From: Scytolyngbya sp. HA4215-MV1 | Lineage (GTDB): Bacteria > Cyanobacteriota > Cyanobacteriia > Leptolyngbyales > Leptolyngbyaceae | Assembly: GCA_019359045.1 (NCBI GenBank) | Contig: JAHHIA010000001.1 | Coordinates: forward strand, 372,001-436,000 | DNA: 64,000 nucleotides | Reading direction: 5' to 3' | Shown here: piece after piece, positions 17,412-27,045 of the stretch | Layout: every line of letters starts with the position of its first letter | Numbering within the stretch: position 1 is the first letter of the stretch | Program-made: the position numbers and the translations under genes | Notes under the pieces: model-generated | Seen by the model: the letters and a program-made list of their open reading frames with translations, nothing else | Databases searched by the model: none | What the model was told of the DNA's origin: nothing

Positions 17412-18911
17412 CTACCTCTCTGCTTTCTTCCACGGCGTTCCAATCAAACTCCAGGTTGGGCTGTTGAGTGCTAAATCCATGTCACGGGCAAAGATGGCAA
17501 ATCCGTCATAGCCGTGGTAGGGACCGGAGTAATCCCAGGAGTGCATCTGGCGGAAAGGCAGCGCCATTTTCTGGAATACATACTTCTCTTTGATGCCAGA
17601 AGCAATGAGATCCGGTTTCAGTTCTTTGACAAACTGCTCAAACTCATAGGCAGACACATCGTCGTAAATGAGTGTGCCATTCTCAACGTAGTGAGTGGTG
17701 CGCTTGTAGTCATCGTTATGACCGAACTCATACCCGGTACCAATCAACTTCATACCCAGGTCGTAGAAAGCAGGAACAACGTGACGGGGACGTAAGCCGC
17801 CCACCATCAGAGCAACGGTTTTACCTTCTAACCGTGGACGGTATTTGTCAATTACTGCCTGGGTTTGGGCTTCATACTTGGCGATGACTTTTTCAGCATT
17901 TGCCTGAATGGTTTCATCGAACTTAGCGGCGATTTCTCGCAGGGATTCGGCAATTTTGGTGGGACCGAAGAAGTTGTACTCTAGCCAGGGAATCCCGTAG
18001 GCTTCCTCCATGTGACGGCTGATATAGTTCATGGAGCGATAGCAGTGAACCAGATTCAGCTTTACGGAAGGGGTGTTGATCATTTCATGGAGGGTGCCGT
18101 CACCCGACCATTGAGCTACCACCCGCAAACCGATTTCTTCTAGCAGAATGCGGCTAGACCAAGCATCTCCACCAATGTTATAGTCCCCGATGATTGCAAC
18201 ATCATAGGGAGTGCCCGAAGGAACCTCTCCTGCTTTCTTTGCTTTGTCATACTGGGGAAATACCCAATCCCGCACAGCATCATTCGCGATGTGGTGACCG
18301 AGAGATTGGGATACACCCCGAAAGCCCTCACAGCGAACAGGCACTACTGTTTTGCCAATTTCTTTGGCAGACTTTTTCGCAACGGCTTCGATGTCATCTC
18401 CAATCAGACCGATCGGGCATTCTGATTGAATGGAAACACCGCGATTGAGGGGGAACAGTTCTTCCAGCTCGGTGATCAATTTAGCCAGTTTTTTGTCACC
18501 ACCAAACACAATGTCCCGCTCCTGAAAATCGGAGGTAAATTGCATTGTGCCGAAGGTATCGATCCCCGTAGTTCCAATGTAATAGTTGCGGCGACCAGAC
18601 CAGGAGTAGTAGCCACAACCCACCGGACCATGACTGATGTGAATCATGTCTTTGATCGGTCCCCAAACGACCCCCTTCGAGCCTGCATAGGCGCAGCCAC
18701 GGGTGGTCATAGAACCAGGGACAGACTTGATATTGGACTTAACGCCACAGTCCGATTTGCCTTCTTCGTAGACGTTCAAATGTTTTTCCCGCTTTTTCTT
18801 CGCCTTATCGGGATAAACTTCTAGGACTTCTTTAATCAAGGCTTTTTTATCAACGGTTGTGAGTTCAGCAGTCGTTTCGTCAATTAATGTAGCGGATTCG
18901 GGAGGTGTCAT
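17412..18911 (-). CDS. nifD: nitrogenase MoFe protein alpha subunit NifD
   Basis: 499 residues from the ATG at 18911. The extended frame to 19013 reads repeat spacer. P-cluster ligands are seen in SDCGVKSN and [16 protein letters not shown], with [13 protein letters not shown] and the FeMo-cofactor cysteine region [20 protein letters not shown]. The homocitrate-side histidine region is [14 protein letters not shown]. The frame is complete, so the nifD excision element known from heterocyst-formers is absent. Confidence 0.98.
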   Translation of the reverse strand: MTPPESATLIDETTAELTTVDKKALIKEVLEVYPDKAKKKREKHLNVYEEGKSDCGVKSNIKSVPGSMTTRGCAYAGSKGVVWGPIKDMIHISHGPVGCGYYSWSGRRNYYIGTTGIDTFGTMQFTSDFQERDIVFGGDKKLAKLITELEELFPLNRGVSIQSECPIGLIGDDIEAVAKKSAKEIGKTVVPVRCEGFRGVSQSLGHHIANDAVRDWVFPQYDKAKKAGEVPSGTPYDVAIIGDYNIGGDAWSSRILLEEIGLRVVAQWSGDGTLHEMINTPSVKLNLVHCYRSMNYISRHMEEAYGIPWLEYNFFGPTKIAESLREIAAKFDETIQANAEKVIAKYEAQTQAVIDKYRPRLEGKTVALMVGGLRPRHVVPAFYDLGMKLIGTGYEFGHNDDYKRTTHYVENGTLIYDDVSAYEFEQFVKELKPDLIASGIKEKYVFQKMALPFRQMHSWDYSGPYHGYDGFAIFARDMDLALNSPTWSLIGTPWKKAER

Positions 18912-18934
18912 ACTGTGCCTCTCTAGGTATAAGG

Positions 18935-19020
18935 ATGGAGTAGGAGAGTGAAGAGGGGGAAGAGTCGAGGGGGGAGAGGGTAGATGAGGGGGAGGAACCC
19001 ATCCACCCATCACCCTTTTT
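18935..19020. repeat. GA-rich degenerate repeats in nifH-nifD spacer
   Basis: GGAGAGTGAAGAGGGGGAAG followed by GAGTCGAGGGGGGAGAGGGT and GATGAGGGGGAGG. Same style as the tract between nifD and nifK. Confidence 0.7.
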
Positions 19021-19027
19021 CGGAAAA

Positions 19028-20002
<975 letters not shown>

Positions 20003-20202
20003 CTATGTTCCAGGTCTCTGTTTGTTAGAAACCGCTGTCCATGAAAACGTTGTCCAGAAACAGGAGGTGCTCGTTCACCTGGAAATAGATGCGGAAATGG
20101 GTCATTGATGTGAGAGTTCATAGGGATGGGGAAACGATTTGAGTTGTGAATTTTGAGATTGGTATGATCACCATGCTCAAAACTGAGAACTCAAGACGCC
20201 TG

Positions 20203-21087
20203 TTAGACGGCTTTAACAACCAAACTGGGTAACACTCGTTCTTTCAAGCGGGCTTCGATCGCAAACTTCAAGGTTTCTGTACTGGAGGAGCAAGAACCGC
20301 AAGCTCCTTTTAAGACCACTTTGACAACCTCACCTTCCACGTCGTACAGTTCGACATCACCGCCATCTGCCAGTAAAACGGGACGCACTTCTTCTGCCAA
20401 GACTTGCTGAATCAGATTAATTTTTTGCAGAGTAGTCAGTGGACGCTGCTGCTGCGCGATCGCCAGTTCTGCGGCAACCCTGGCAGAGGTGGCAGTTTTC
20501 TCATCCTGTACAGCCGCAATTAAGTCTTCGATATCTGCTAGACAGGAACCACAGCTCCCACCTGCTTTGACATAACTCGTCACCTGTTCAACCGTGGTCA
20601 AATCGTTTTCGATAATGACACGACGAATTTTATTGTCAGTGATGCCAAAGCAGGTACAAATCAGTGCGCCCTCATCCTCTTCGTGATGTTCAACTTCAAT
20701 GCCACGGTATTTATAAATGGCAGCTTCGAGCGCTTCCTGCCCCATGACGGAACAGTGCATTTTGGCTTCTGGCAACCCACCCAGGTAATCTGCAATTTCT
20801 TTGTTTGTAATTTGCAGAGCCTCATCCAAGGTGAGTCCTTTGATCAGTTCAGTCAGGGCTGACGAAGAAGCGATCGCGCTGGTGCAACCAAAGGTTTGGA
20901 ACCGTGCATCCAGAATGGTGTCACTTTCAACATCAATCTTTAAGTGCAGTCTTAAGGCATCTCCGCAGGCAATGCTGCCCACTTCACCAAACACAACGGC
21001 AGTTCCAGATCCCTGGGTATCTTCGATGACGCCCTGATTTTTGGGATTGTAGAACAGGTCTAGTACTTTCTCGGTGTAGTCCCACAT
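20203..21087 (-). CDS. nifU: NifU, Fe-S cluster scaffold
   Basis: 294 residues from the ATG at 21087. Three domains in order: an IscU-like scaffold (MWDYTEKVLDLFYNPKNQG, FGCTSAIASSSALTELIKG, MHCSVMG), a central [2Fe-2S] BFD-type domain (CTCFGITDNKIRRVI, then AGGSCGSCLADIEDLI), and a C-terminal NfuA-like domain (GACGSCSSSTETLKFAIE). It builds clusters for NifH and NifB with sulfur from NifS. It lies between nifS and nifH. Confidence 0.97.
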   Translation of the reverse strand: MWDYTEKVLDLFYNPKNQGVIEDTQGSGTAVVFGEVGSIACGDALRLHLKIDVESDTILDARFQTFGCTSAIASSSALTELIKGLTLDEALQITNKEIADYLGGLPEAKMHCSVMGQEALEAAIYKYRGIEVEHHEEDEGALICTCFGITDNKIRRVIIENDLTTVEQVTSYVKAGGSCGSCLADIEDLIAAVQDEKTATSARVAAELAIAQQQRPLTTLQKINLIQQVLAEEVRPVLLADGGDVELYDVEGEVVKVVLKGACGSCSSSTETLKFAIEARLKERVLPSLVVKAV

Positions 21088-21129
21088 AACGGTACTTCCT
21101 GAAGGATAAGAGTGAATGAGTGCAAAGAT

Positions 21130-21177
21130 GAAAGGATGGTTGGGTGAAAGGATGGTTGGGTGAAAGGATGGTTGGGT
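21130..21177. repeat. 16-base tandem repeat in nifS-nifU spacer
   Basis: GAAAGGATGGTTGGGT occurs three times head to tail at 21130-21145, 21146-21161 and 21162-21177, followed by a degenerate fourth start (GAAAGGGGGG). A second short set of CCACTCATCGACTCA copies follows near 21210-21242, reaching the nifS stop. Confidence 0.9.
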
Positions 21178-21240
21178 GAAAGGGGGGTGGGAGTATTGAC
21201 CCATCCACTTGTCCACTCATCGACTCATCCACTCATCGAC

Positions 21241-22443
21241 TCACCGTGTTCCTACAACGGCTGCTGCTCGGTCTTGTAACCAATCGGCAGCTTCACTGTT
21301 AAAGGGTGAAAGGGCACGTAACCGGGAAACGATACCAGGCATCACTTCTAAGGTGCGATCGATTTCGGCATCGGTCGTCAAACGAGAAAGACTGAAGCGG
21401 ATAGAGCCATGCAAAATGGTGTAGGGTAAGCCCATCGACCGAAGAACATGGGACGGTTCGAGGGAGCCAGAAGTACAGGCAGAGCCGGAGGAGGCACAAA
21501 TACCGTATTGATTGAGGGAGAACAGAATTGCTTCACCTTCGATGTATTTGAAGCCGATATTGGTAGTGTTGGGCAGCCGTTGAGTAGGGTGTCCGTTGAC
21601 TTCACAATCGGGAATGGTGGAAAGCAGCCCGTGTTCTAGGCGATCGCGCAGTCGAGTTTCTCGCTGCATATATTTCAATTCAAAGTTTGCCAGTTCAGCC
21701 GCTTTACCCAATCCAATGATGCCAGGAACGTTTTCAGTGCCTGCTCGCCGTCCCCGCTCCTGATGTCCACCCAAAAGCAAAGGACGGAACCGAAAACCGC
21801 GACGGACATACAGTGCCCCCACGCCTTTGGGTGCATGGAGCTTGTGACCCGAAATGGTCAATAAATCGATCGTGCTGGTTTTCATGTTCAGTGGCAGTTT
21901 CCCAGCAACCTGCACCGCATCTACATGGAAGGTGGCACCATATTCTTTAGCAATGGCTCCCACTTGTTCAACTGGAAAAATTACGCCTGTTTCGTTGTTG
22001 GCATACATGGTAGTTACGAGCGCGGTATTGCCCGTAATTGCCGCCTCCAACTCCATCAGATCTAACTGTCCCTGATTGTTAACAGATAAATACGTAACGG
22101 TGTAACCCTGTTTTTCCAATTGCTTACAGACATTCAGCACGCAGGCATGTTCAACCTGGGTTGTAATGATGTGACGACGATCGGGTTGAGCAGCCAGGGC
22201 AGCACGGATGGCAGTATTGTTTCCCTCAGTGCCACAACTGGTGAAAATGATTTCAGATTCTTCTGCGCCTAGCAATTGAGCAACCTGCGATCGGGCATCT
22301 TTAATTGCCTGTCCCACCTGTCCGCCAAAGGCGTGCATTGATGATGGGTTGCCATAGTATTTGCTCAGGTAGGGTAGCATCGCCTCGATCACAACCGGAT
22401 CAACTTTTGTAGTGGCGTTATTGTCTAAATAAATGACAGTCAT
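21241..22443 (-). CDS. nifS: NifS, nitrogenase-type cysteine desulfurase
   Basis: 400 residues, PLP-dependent. Starts MTVIYLDNNATTKVDPVV. The PLP lysine is in TISGHKLHAPKGVGALY and the active cysteine in ASSGSACTSGSLEPSH. It takes sulfur from cysteine and gives it to NifU. It sits between nifB and nifU. The fdxN gene that usually separates nifB and nifS in cyanobacteria is missing: only 117 bases lie between them. Confidence 0.97.
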   Translation of the reverse strand: MTVIYLDNNATTKVDPVVIEAMLPYLSKYYGNPSSMHAFGGQVGQAIKDARSQVAQLLGAEESEIIFTSCGTEGNNTAIRAALAAQPDRRHIITTQVEHACVLNVCKQLEKQGYTVTYLSVNNQGQLDLMELEAAITGNTALVTTMYANNETGVIFPVEQVGAIAKEYGATFHVDAVQVAGKLPLNMKTSTIDLLTISGHKLHAPKGVGALYVRRGFRFRPLLLGGHQERGRRAGTENVPGIIGLGKAAELANFELKYMQRETRLRDRLEHGLLSTIPDCEVNGHPTQRLPNTTNIGFKYIEGEAILFSLNQYGICASSGSACTSGSLEPSHVLRSMGLPYTILHGSIRFSLSRLTTDAEIDRTLEVMPGIVSRLRALSPFNSEAADWLQDRAAAVVGTR

Positions 22444-22560
22444 CGTTTAATCTCCACTGATGAATCGGGAGGAGTTAGAAATGTTGTGATTTGCGCAGGT
22501 GGAGGTAGGGGTTTAAATTTGGCATAAGGGGTTTCTCATCCCAAATTCAAACCCTTTCAC

Positions 22561-24036
22561 TCAGCTCTTTTGCACGTATTGGTCGTAGAACTCTCTTGCC
22601 ACTTTTTCGATCACATCGTAGGCTTCAACGACGACTAAGCCAGCTTCTCGCAGTTCGGCTTTGGGACACTCTCCCACTTTTGAAACCAGAATTGCTTTAC
22701 AGTCTGCGATCGCTTTAATCGTGTGTTCCAATGTGGCATCTTCACCGTAGCCACTCTGGCAATAGTGATCAATCTTCCGATGTCCCACAAATTTTGCCTC
22801 GTTGGCATCGACTTCGTAAATCATGAACTCCTTAGCGTGACCAAAGTGTTGATTGACAATGCCACCCCCTTTCGTTGCCACTGCCACCAGGATTTTGGGA
22901 CTGTCTTTGGTTCGCTCACTGGGCTTAACTTTCGTTTTGGCAAGCTTAATCTCTTCTTTGAATTTCTCAATTCCGGCATGAACTTCTTGACGGAGTTCCA
23001 GATCATACTGGGGAGCCATTTCCATGAACTTATCTTTCGTAAATTCTTGGCTCCGGTCTTCACCTAGCAATCCCACAGCATCAGCACGACACTGGCGACA
23101 GTGGCGCATCATTTTCATGTTGCTGTCAGCGCACTGATCCTGTAGCGCCTTTAATTCTTTGGGTGTTGGACCCCGTTGCCCATTTAAGCCAAAGTAGGTG
23201 CCATGTTCTGGCGCAGAAATCAGTGGCATGATGTTGTGCAGAAAAGCACCTTTCTCTCGAATGACCTGATCGACTTCAGCCAGGTGCTGATCATTAATTC
23301 CAGGAATCATGACCGAGTTGACCTTGCATAGAATGTCAGCTTCTTTGAGTGCCTGCAATCCCTCCATTTGCCGTTCATGCAGGATTCGCGCTGCTTCTAG
23401 CCCCTTGTACCGTTTGCGTCGGTAGTGCACCCAGGGATAAATTTGAGTGCCGATTTCCGGGTCCACCATATTAATCGTGATGGTAACGTGATCGACATTG
23501 AGTTGTTTGATGCGATCGACGTAATCTGGCAGCATCAATCCGTTGGTGGACAGGCACAACTTAATATCGGGCGCTTTGTCAGCAATCAGTTCAAAAGTGC
23601 GAAATGTTTTTTCTGGATTGGCAAGCGGATCACCTGGTCCCGCAATTCCCAGCACCGTCATTTGAGGAATTTTCCCCGCAATGACCAGAACCTTGTGGGC
23701 GGCTTCTTCAGGCGTCAACAGCTCACTCACAACACCGGGGCGGCTCTCGTTGGCGCAATCGTATTTACGGTTACAGTAATTGCATTGGATGTTGCAAGCA
23801 GGTGCTACCGCAACGTGCATCCGGGCATAGTGATGGTGAGCTTCTTCGCTATAGCAGGGATGCTTTTCAATCCGTTGTCTCATGCGCTCATCGAATGCGG
23901 GCGCAGGTTTGGTGCTGGTACAACCACAACTACTAGCGCTATCTTTCCGTGTGACTGTGTTTTTCGTAATAAGAATGTCCGTAACCGATTCTGTGGTTGG
24001 GGACGTTAAAAGTCCTGAAGAAGGGGGGGGTGTCAT
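22561..24036 (-). CDS. nifB: NifB, radical SAM FeMo-cofactor core synthase
   Basis: 491 residues. Radical SAM cluster motif [14 protein letters not shown] at about residue 81, with [12 protein letters not shown] and [11 protein letters not shown] further on. The C terminus is a NifX-like cofactor-binding domain ([20 protein letters not shown]). It makes NifB-co, the 8Fe-9S-C precursor of FeMo-cofactor. It is the first gene of the long minus-strand operon and faces the shared control region with nifP. The coding frame is intact. Confidence 0.97.
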   Translation of the reverse strand: MTPPPSSGLLTSPTTESVTDILITKNTVTRKDSASSCGCTSTKPAPAFDERMRQRIEKHPCYSEEAHHHYARMHVAVAPACNIQCNYCNRKYDCANESRPGVVSELLTPEEAAHKVLVIAGKIPQMTVLGIAGPGDPLANPEKTFRTFELIADKAPDIKLCLSTNGLMLPDYVDRIKQLNVDHVTITINMVDPEIGTQIYPWVHYRRKRYKGLEAARILHERQMEGLQALKEADILCKVNSVMIPGINDQHLAEVDQVIREKGAFLHNIMPLISAPEHGTYFGLNGQRGPTPKELKALQDQCADSNMKMMRHCRQCRADAVGLLGEDRSQEFTKDKFMEMAPQYDLELRQEVHAGIEKFKEEIKLAKTKVKPSERTKDSPKILVAVATKGGGIVNQHFGHAKEFMIYEVDANEAKFVGHRKIDHYCQSGYGEDATLEHTIKAIADCKAILVSKVGECPKAELREAGLVVVEAYDVIEKVAREFYDQYVQKS

Positions 24037-24268
24037 GGACTCTCTGGGGTTCGGTGGACTCAGCTGTTTTTGCGAAATCCAGAGTAATGCGAAAGGAGAA
24101 AAGGGTCATTGATGCAAAAGAAGCCAGGGATGTTTATCCATTACCCGATACTCGTTTCCCATCACTCTGAACCATGGGTGTTTCGGTGTGATGTGAAAGT
24201 TATATCAGTCGTCAAAAACCAAGCTTGGCCACTGGCTCGGCTTTGGATTTATTGAATCAATTAATGAT

Positions 24269-24462
24269 GTACTCAACCTCTAAAACCCTGTTTTGAAGCG
24301 CAACCAAAATTTCTTTTGGGTCAGGGTACAGGTATTGATTGATGGGGGGACAAGTATTTATGAGGGAGAGGCGCTTGTATTTCTGTACTCAGCTCAAACC
24401 TAGAAATCACAGGAATTTGAAGAACTTTTGGTTGATTTTTAAAACCAAGAATAAGGTACTCA
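24269..24462 (-). promoter_or_regulatory. three-site TGAGTAC array facing nifB, candidate CnfR operators
   Basis: Sites at 24269-24275, 24385-24391 and 24456-24462 all read TGAGTAC on the nifB coding strand. Start-to-start spacings are 116 and 71 bases. The site nearest nifB lies 232 bases from its ATG and has the extended form GGGTTTTAGAGGTTGAGTAC. In four of six sites in the region the base before the heptamer group follows a purine-rich AG(A/G)G run. The link to CnfR is inference. Confidence 0.65.
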
Positions 24463-24675
24463 AAGCTTCAGTAAAATTCGGAAGTTCGATAACCTTCTAT
24501 TCAATATTGCCAAGAATTCTTCAAAAACGCAAGATTCGGTATCTAAATTAACAGATTCAAGTTTGTACCTTATAATACGACAAGACCTTGAAAAAGATGC
24601 AGGTTCTTTAGAAAATCTTTGTGCTTGATTCCACATAGAAGTTCAAAGTGATATTTTCAGTTCTGAAACCCCTTT

Positions 24676-24872
24676 TGAGTACAATCTTGCTGTCAAGAAA
24701 GTAGCTTCAAAAATGCTGTTGAAAGCTGAATGTCAAAGGGCTCGAGTTTGAGTACAGCAATGCTTGTCCCTATCCCTTAGAAATGCTCATGCCTCCCTGG
24801 TAAAATACTCATCCCCTCTCCCCCAAAAAAACTTTTAATCCCTAGTATGAAAGGTTTAAGAGGGCTGAGTAC
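24676..24872 (+). promoter_or_regulatory. three-site TGAGTAC array facing nifP, candidate CnfR operators
   Basis: Sites at 24676-24682, 24749-24755 and 24866-24872 read TGAGTAC on the nifP coding strand. Spacings are 73 and 117 bases, the same order as on the nifB side when counted outward. The site nearest nifP has the form GGTTTAAGAGGGCTGAGTAC and is 114 bases from the chosen ATG. Confidence 0.65.
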
Positions 24873-24986
24873 ATTCCTAATTGGTTTAATAAATCCGAAT
24901 TGCGGTGGGGTGAAGCAGTACTGCGAAAAGCACCTGATATAAGCAGGAACAACGGAATTTGTTGTCCTCCTCATCCCCAGCGTGCA

Positions 24987-25739
24987 ATGTTACAGCTTTT
25001 CCCTCCCGATAGGTTTTTCGATCGCTGTCCAGTCTGGTTGCCAAGTGATCATCGCTTCCCACAGGCAATCTATCAAGTCATCCGCACCCTACAGGCTGAT
25101 TTTGGCATCATTTTTGAGCGTGACCCCGCCGCCCGCCACTGGCTGGAGGTGTTGTGTTGTTATCCAGGATTCCACGCCCTCATGATGCACCGGATCGCCC
25201 ATTGGCTTCATCGCTGGGCGATTCCCTTTCTGCCACGTTTGATCTCTCATCTGTCGCGTTTTTTGACTGGGATTGAAATTCATCCTGGTGCTGTGATTGG
25301 GCAAGGCGTTTTTATTGATCACGGCATGGGCGTTGTGATTGGTGAAACCGCGATCGTCGGCGACTACACGCTCATCTATCAGGGGGTCACCCTGGGCGGC
25401 ACAGGCAAGGAAACTGGCAAGCGTCATCCTACGGTGGGGATGCATGTCGTGATTGGCGCGGGCGCAAAAATCCTTGGCAATATTCAGATTGGCGATCGCG
25501 CTCGGATTGGCGCAGGCTCGATCGTGCTGCGTGATGTTCCTTGCAACTGCACAGCGGTCGGGGTTCCCGGTCGCAATATTTGTCAGGAGCCGCCATCTGA
25601 TTGCCCGCTCGATCATGCAAAACTGCCGGATGCGGAGGTAACCGTCATTCGTACTATGCTGAACCGCATCGAGCGATTAGAACATGTTTTACAAACCCTT
25701 CAATCTGCTCGGAGCTACGACGATGTTCCAATCCCCTAA
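24987..25739 (+). CDS. nifP: NifP, serine O-acetyltransferase
   Basis: 250 residues from the ATG at 24987. An in-frame TTG at 24900 would add 29 residues not typical of the family. CysE-type: helical N-terminal domain ([20 protein letters not shown]), then left-handed beta-helix hexapeptides ([55 protein letters not shown]). It makes O-acetylserine, the precursor of cysteine. In nif clusters this isozyme boosts sulfur supply for NifS. First gene of the plus-strand nif operon. Confidence 0.93.
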   Translation: MLQLFPPDRFFDRCPVWLPSDHRFPQAIYQVIRTLQADFGIIFERDPAARHWLEVLCCYPGFHALMMHRIAHWLHRWAIPFLPRLISHLSRFLTGIEIHPGAVIGQGVFIDHGMGVVIGETAIVGDYTLIYQGVTLGGTGKETGKRHPTVGMHVVIGAGAKILGNIQIGDRARIGAGSIVLRDVPCNCTAVGVPGRNICQEPPSDCPLDHAKLPDAEVTVIRTMLNRIERLEHVLQTLQSARSYDDVPIP

Positions 25740-25995
25740 CCCGAACGCCTTGACTGGCTATGCGGTAGAAGTTTCATTGGGCGATCGCTGGCGGATTTAT
25801 TTCCGATTGCAAGAACTGATGATTCCTTGTGCTTGCGCCAGAGATGGTTCCCTGCGCGTGGAAGTCAATCACGGCATCGCTGCCATTTTGGTTCGCAGTA
25901 CCGTTCAGCAATTTACTGCTCCTCGCCAGGATCTCGTGAATTGGCTGGAACGATGTTGGTACACAGAATGTCCGACAGCCTCATGGGATTCCTAA
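25723..25995 (+). CDS. small nif-operon protein of unknown function
   Basis: 90 residues from the ATG at 25723, overlapping the end of nifP by 17 bases. An ATG at 25684 would deepen the overlap. The product reads [20 protein letters not shown], then [20 protein letters not shown] and [12 protein letters not shown]. It has four cysteines and looks like a compact mixed alpha/beta protein. Small uncharacterised genes occur at this place in other cyanobacterial nif clusters. I cannot name a function. Confidence 0.75.
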   Translation: MFQSPNPNALTGYAVEVSLGDRWRIYFRLQELMIPCACARDGSLRVEVNHGIAAILVRSTVQQFTAPRQDLVNWLERCWYTECPTASWDS

Positions 25996-26034
25996 CTTCA
26001 ACCATGCCTTACTTAGATAACCAGGAGCAAAATC

Positions 26035-26583
26035 ATGACACAAACAAGTGCGATCATTCAAGAATTTGGGCAGGTGCAGAGCAATCCGGTTGGGCTAGGC
26101 GAGGAGGTTACTTTGCCCATCTGTGAAGGGCTTAACCTGGTCTATGCAAGCTTTCAAGCTCTTTACTTACAGTACCAGAAACATCACTTCGTCGTGGAAG
26201 GCGCCGAGTTTTACTCCCTACACGAGTTCTTTCAAGAAAGCTATGAAGCGACAAAAAGCCATGCTCATGATCTGGCTGAACGACTCAACGGTTTAGGTGG
26301 GGTTCCCGCGGGTAGTTTTAGCAAACTCGCGGAGCTATGTTGCTTCACTCCCGAAGTCGATGGGGTGGTCACAGCGCGTCAAATGGTGCAAAACGATCTG
26401 CAAGCTGAACAAGCCATCATTGATCTGATTCGACGGCAAGCCAGTCAGTCTGAAAGTATTGGCGATCGGGCAACTCGTTATCTATACGAGCAAATTCTCA
26501 TCCAAACTGAAGACCGAGCGTTTCATCTCGCCCATTTTCTGGCTGAAGACAGCCTCACTTTAGAGTTGGTGAACCGAGCATAA
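26035..26583 (+). CDS. Dps-family ferritin-like protein of the nif operon
   Basis: 182 residues. The Dps core is visible at about residues 38-95: [51 protein letters not shown]. The usual tryptophan next to the ferroxidase histidine is replaced (QKHHF). The ferroxidase residues H, D and E appear kept in HEFFQESYE and AHDLAE. It would store iron and detoxify peroxide in a 12-mer shell, sensible near oxygen-labile Fe-S enzymes. It is in the nifP-nifV operon with AGGAG before the ATG. Confidence 0.88.
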   Translation: MTQTSAIIQEFGQVQSNPVGLGEEVTLPICEGLNLVYASFQALYLQYQKHHFVVEGAEFYSLHEFFQESYEATKSHAHDLAERLNGLGGVPAGSFSKLAELCCFTPEVDGVVTARQMVQNDLQAEQAIIDLIRRQASQSESIGDRATRYLYEQILIQTEDRAFHLAHFLAEDSLTLELVNRA

Positions 26584-26608
26584 TTACTCACTGAATCAGG
26601 AGATGGCA

Positions 26609-26836
26609 ATGGGTAGCAACACGCGATTGATTCAATTCTTGCAGCAGGAGTTGGCTGTCTCATCGACCGAAATTGCTGTGTTGCTGCGCCATCCTGAGCA
26701 AGCCCACGCGCCTTTGCCGATGCTGCTTTGGCAATATGGGTTGATCTCGCTTCAGCAATTAATTCAAATTTTTGACTGGTTAGAAGCTCAAGCTCACCTC
26801 AATTCTGATAACTGGTTATTGGTTAATAACAACTAA
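26609..26836 (+). CDS. DUF2949 family small protein
   Basis: 75 residues from the second ATG at 26609. The first ATG at 26603 touches the AGGAG ribosome site and is too close. The family pattern is clear: RLIQFLQQELAVSSTEIAVL, PLPMLLWQYGLISLQQLIQI, FDWLEAQ. This is a cyanobacterial family without known function, soluble and mainly helical. It belongs to the nifP-nifV operon. Confidence 0.82.
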   Translation: MGSNTRLIQFLQQELAVSSTEIAVLLRHPEQAHAPLPMLLWQYGLISLQQLIQIFDWLEAQAHLNSDNWLLVNNN

Positions 26837-26874
26837 TTGATAAAAAGCAACCTATAACCCATCAGGAGGAACTC

Positions 26875-27045
26875 ATGATTGGAGTGCTGATTACAATCTC
26901 AGGGATGTTCGCCATCATCTTAGTCACTCATAATTACATTTTGGAGGCAATGCATCAGGAGACATTAGGTGAATCAATCTCTCGCTATCAGTCAACCGAT
27001 TCTACCTTACAAATTCACCATGAAGAAACATTCCATTCGGATTAA
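26875..27045 (+). CDS. small one-helix membrane ORF overlapping nifV
   Basis: 56 codons from the ATG at 26875, with a strong AGGAGGAA 4 bases upstream. The N terminus MIGVLITISGMFAIILVTHN is one transmembrane segment. The rest is hydrophilic (ILEAMHQETLGESISRYQST) and ends in a histidine- and glutamate-rich tail. It overlaps the start of nifV in another frame by 77 bases if nifV starts at the GTG. It may be a real small membrane protein, or a leader ORF controlling nifV translation. I do not recognise it. Confidence 0.5.
   Translation: MIGVLITISGMFAIILVTHNYILEAMHQETLGESISRYQSTDSTLQIHHEETFHSD

Larger units (their letters stand above)
24037..24986. promoter_or_regulatory. bidirectional nifB/nifP control region
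   Basis: 950 bases separate the divergent nifB and nifP start codons, far longer than other spacers here. It is AT-rich and contains six exact copies of the heptamer GTACTCA/TGAGTAC, three oriented towards each gene. No protein frame in it is convincing. It is the natural place for CnfR-dependent promoters. Confidence 0.85.

Noticed and set aside
17264-17443. N-terminal extensions of nifK, and likewise of nifD (to 19013), nifU (to 21216) and nifE (to 15207)
   Set aside because: The extra residues are translations of repeat spacer; clear ribosome sites or family N termini lie at the inner ATGs.
24339-24551. 70-codon frame inside the nifB-nifP control region
   Set aside because: The product is not protein-like and overlaps the repeated motif array; promoter DNA is the better reading.
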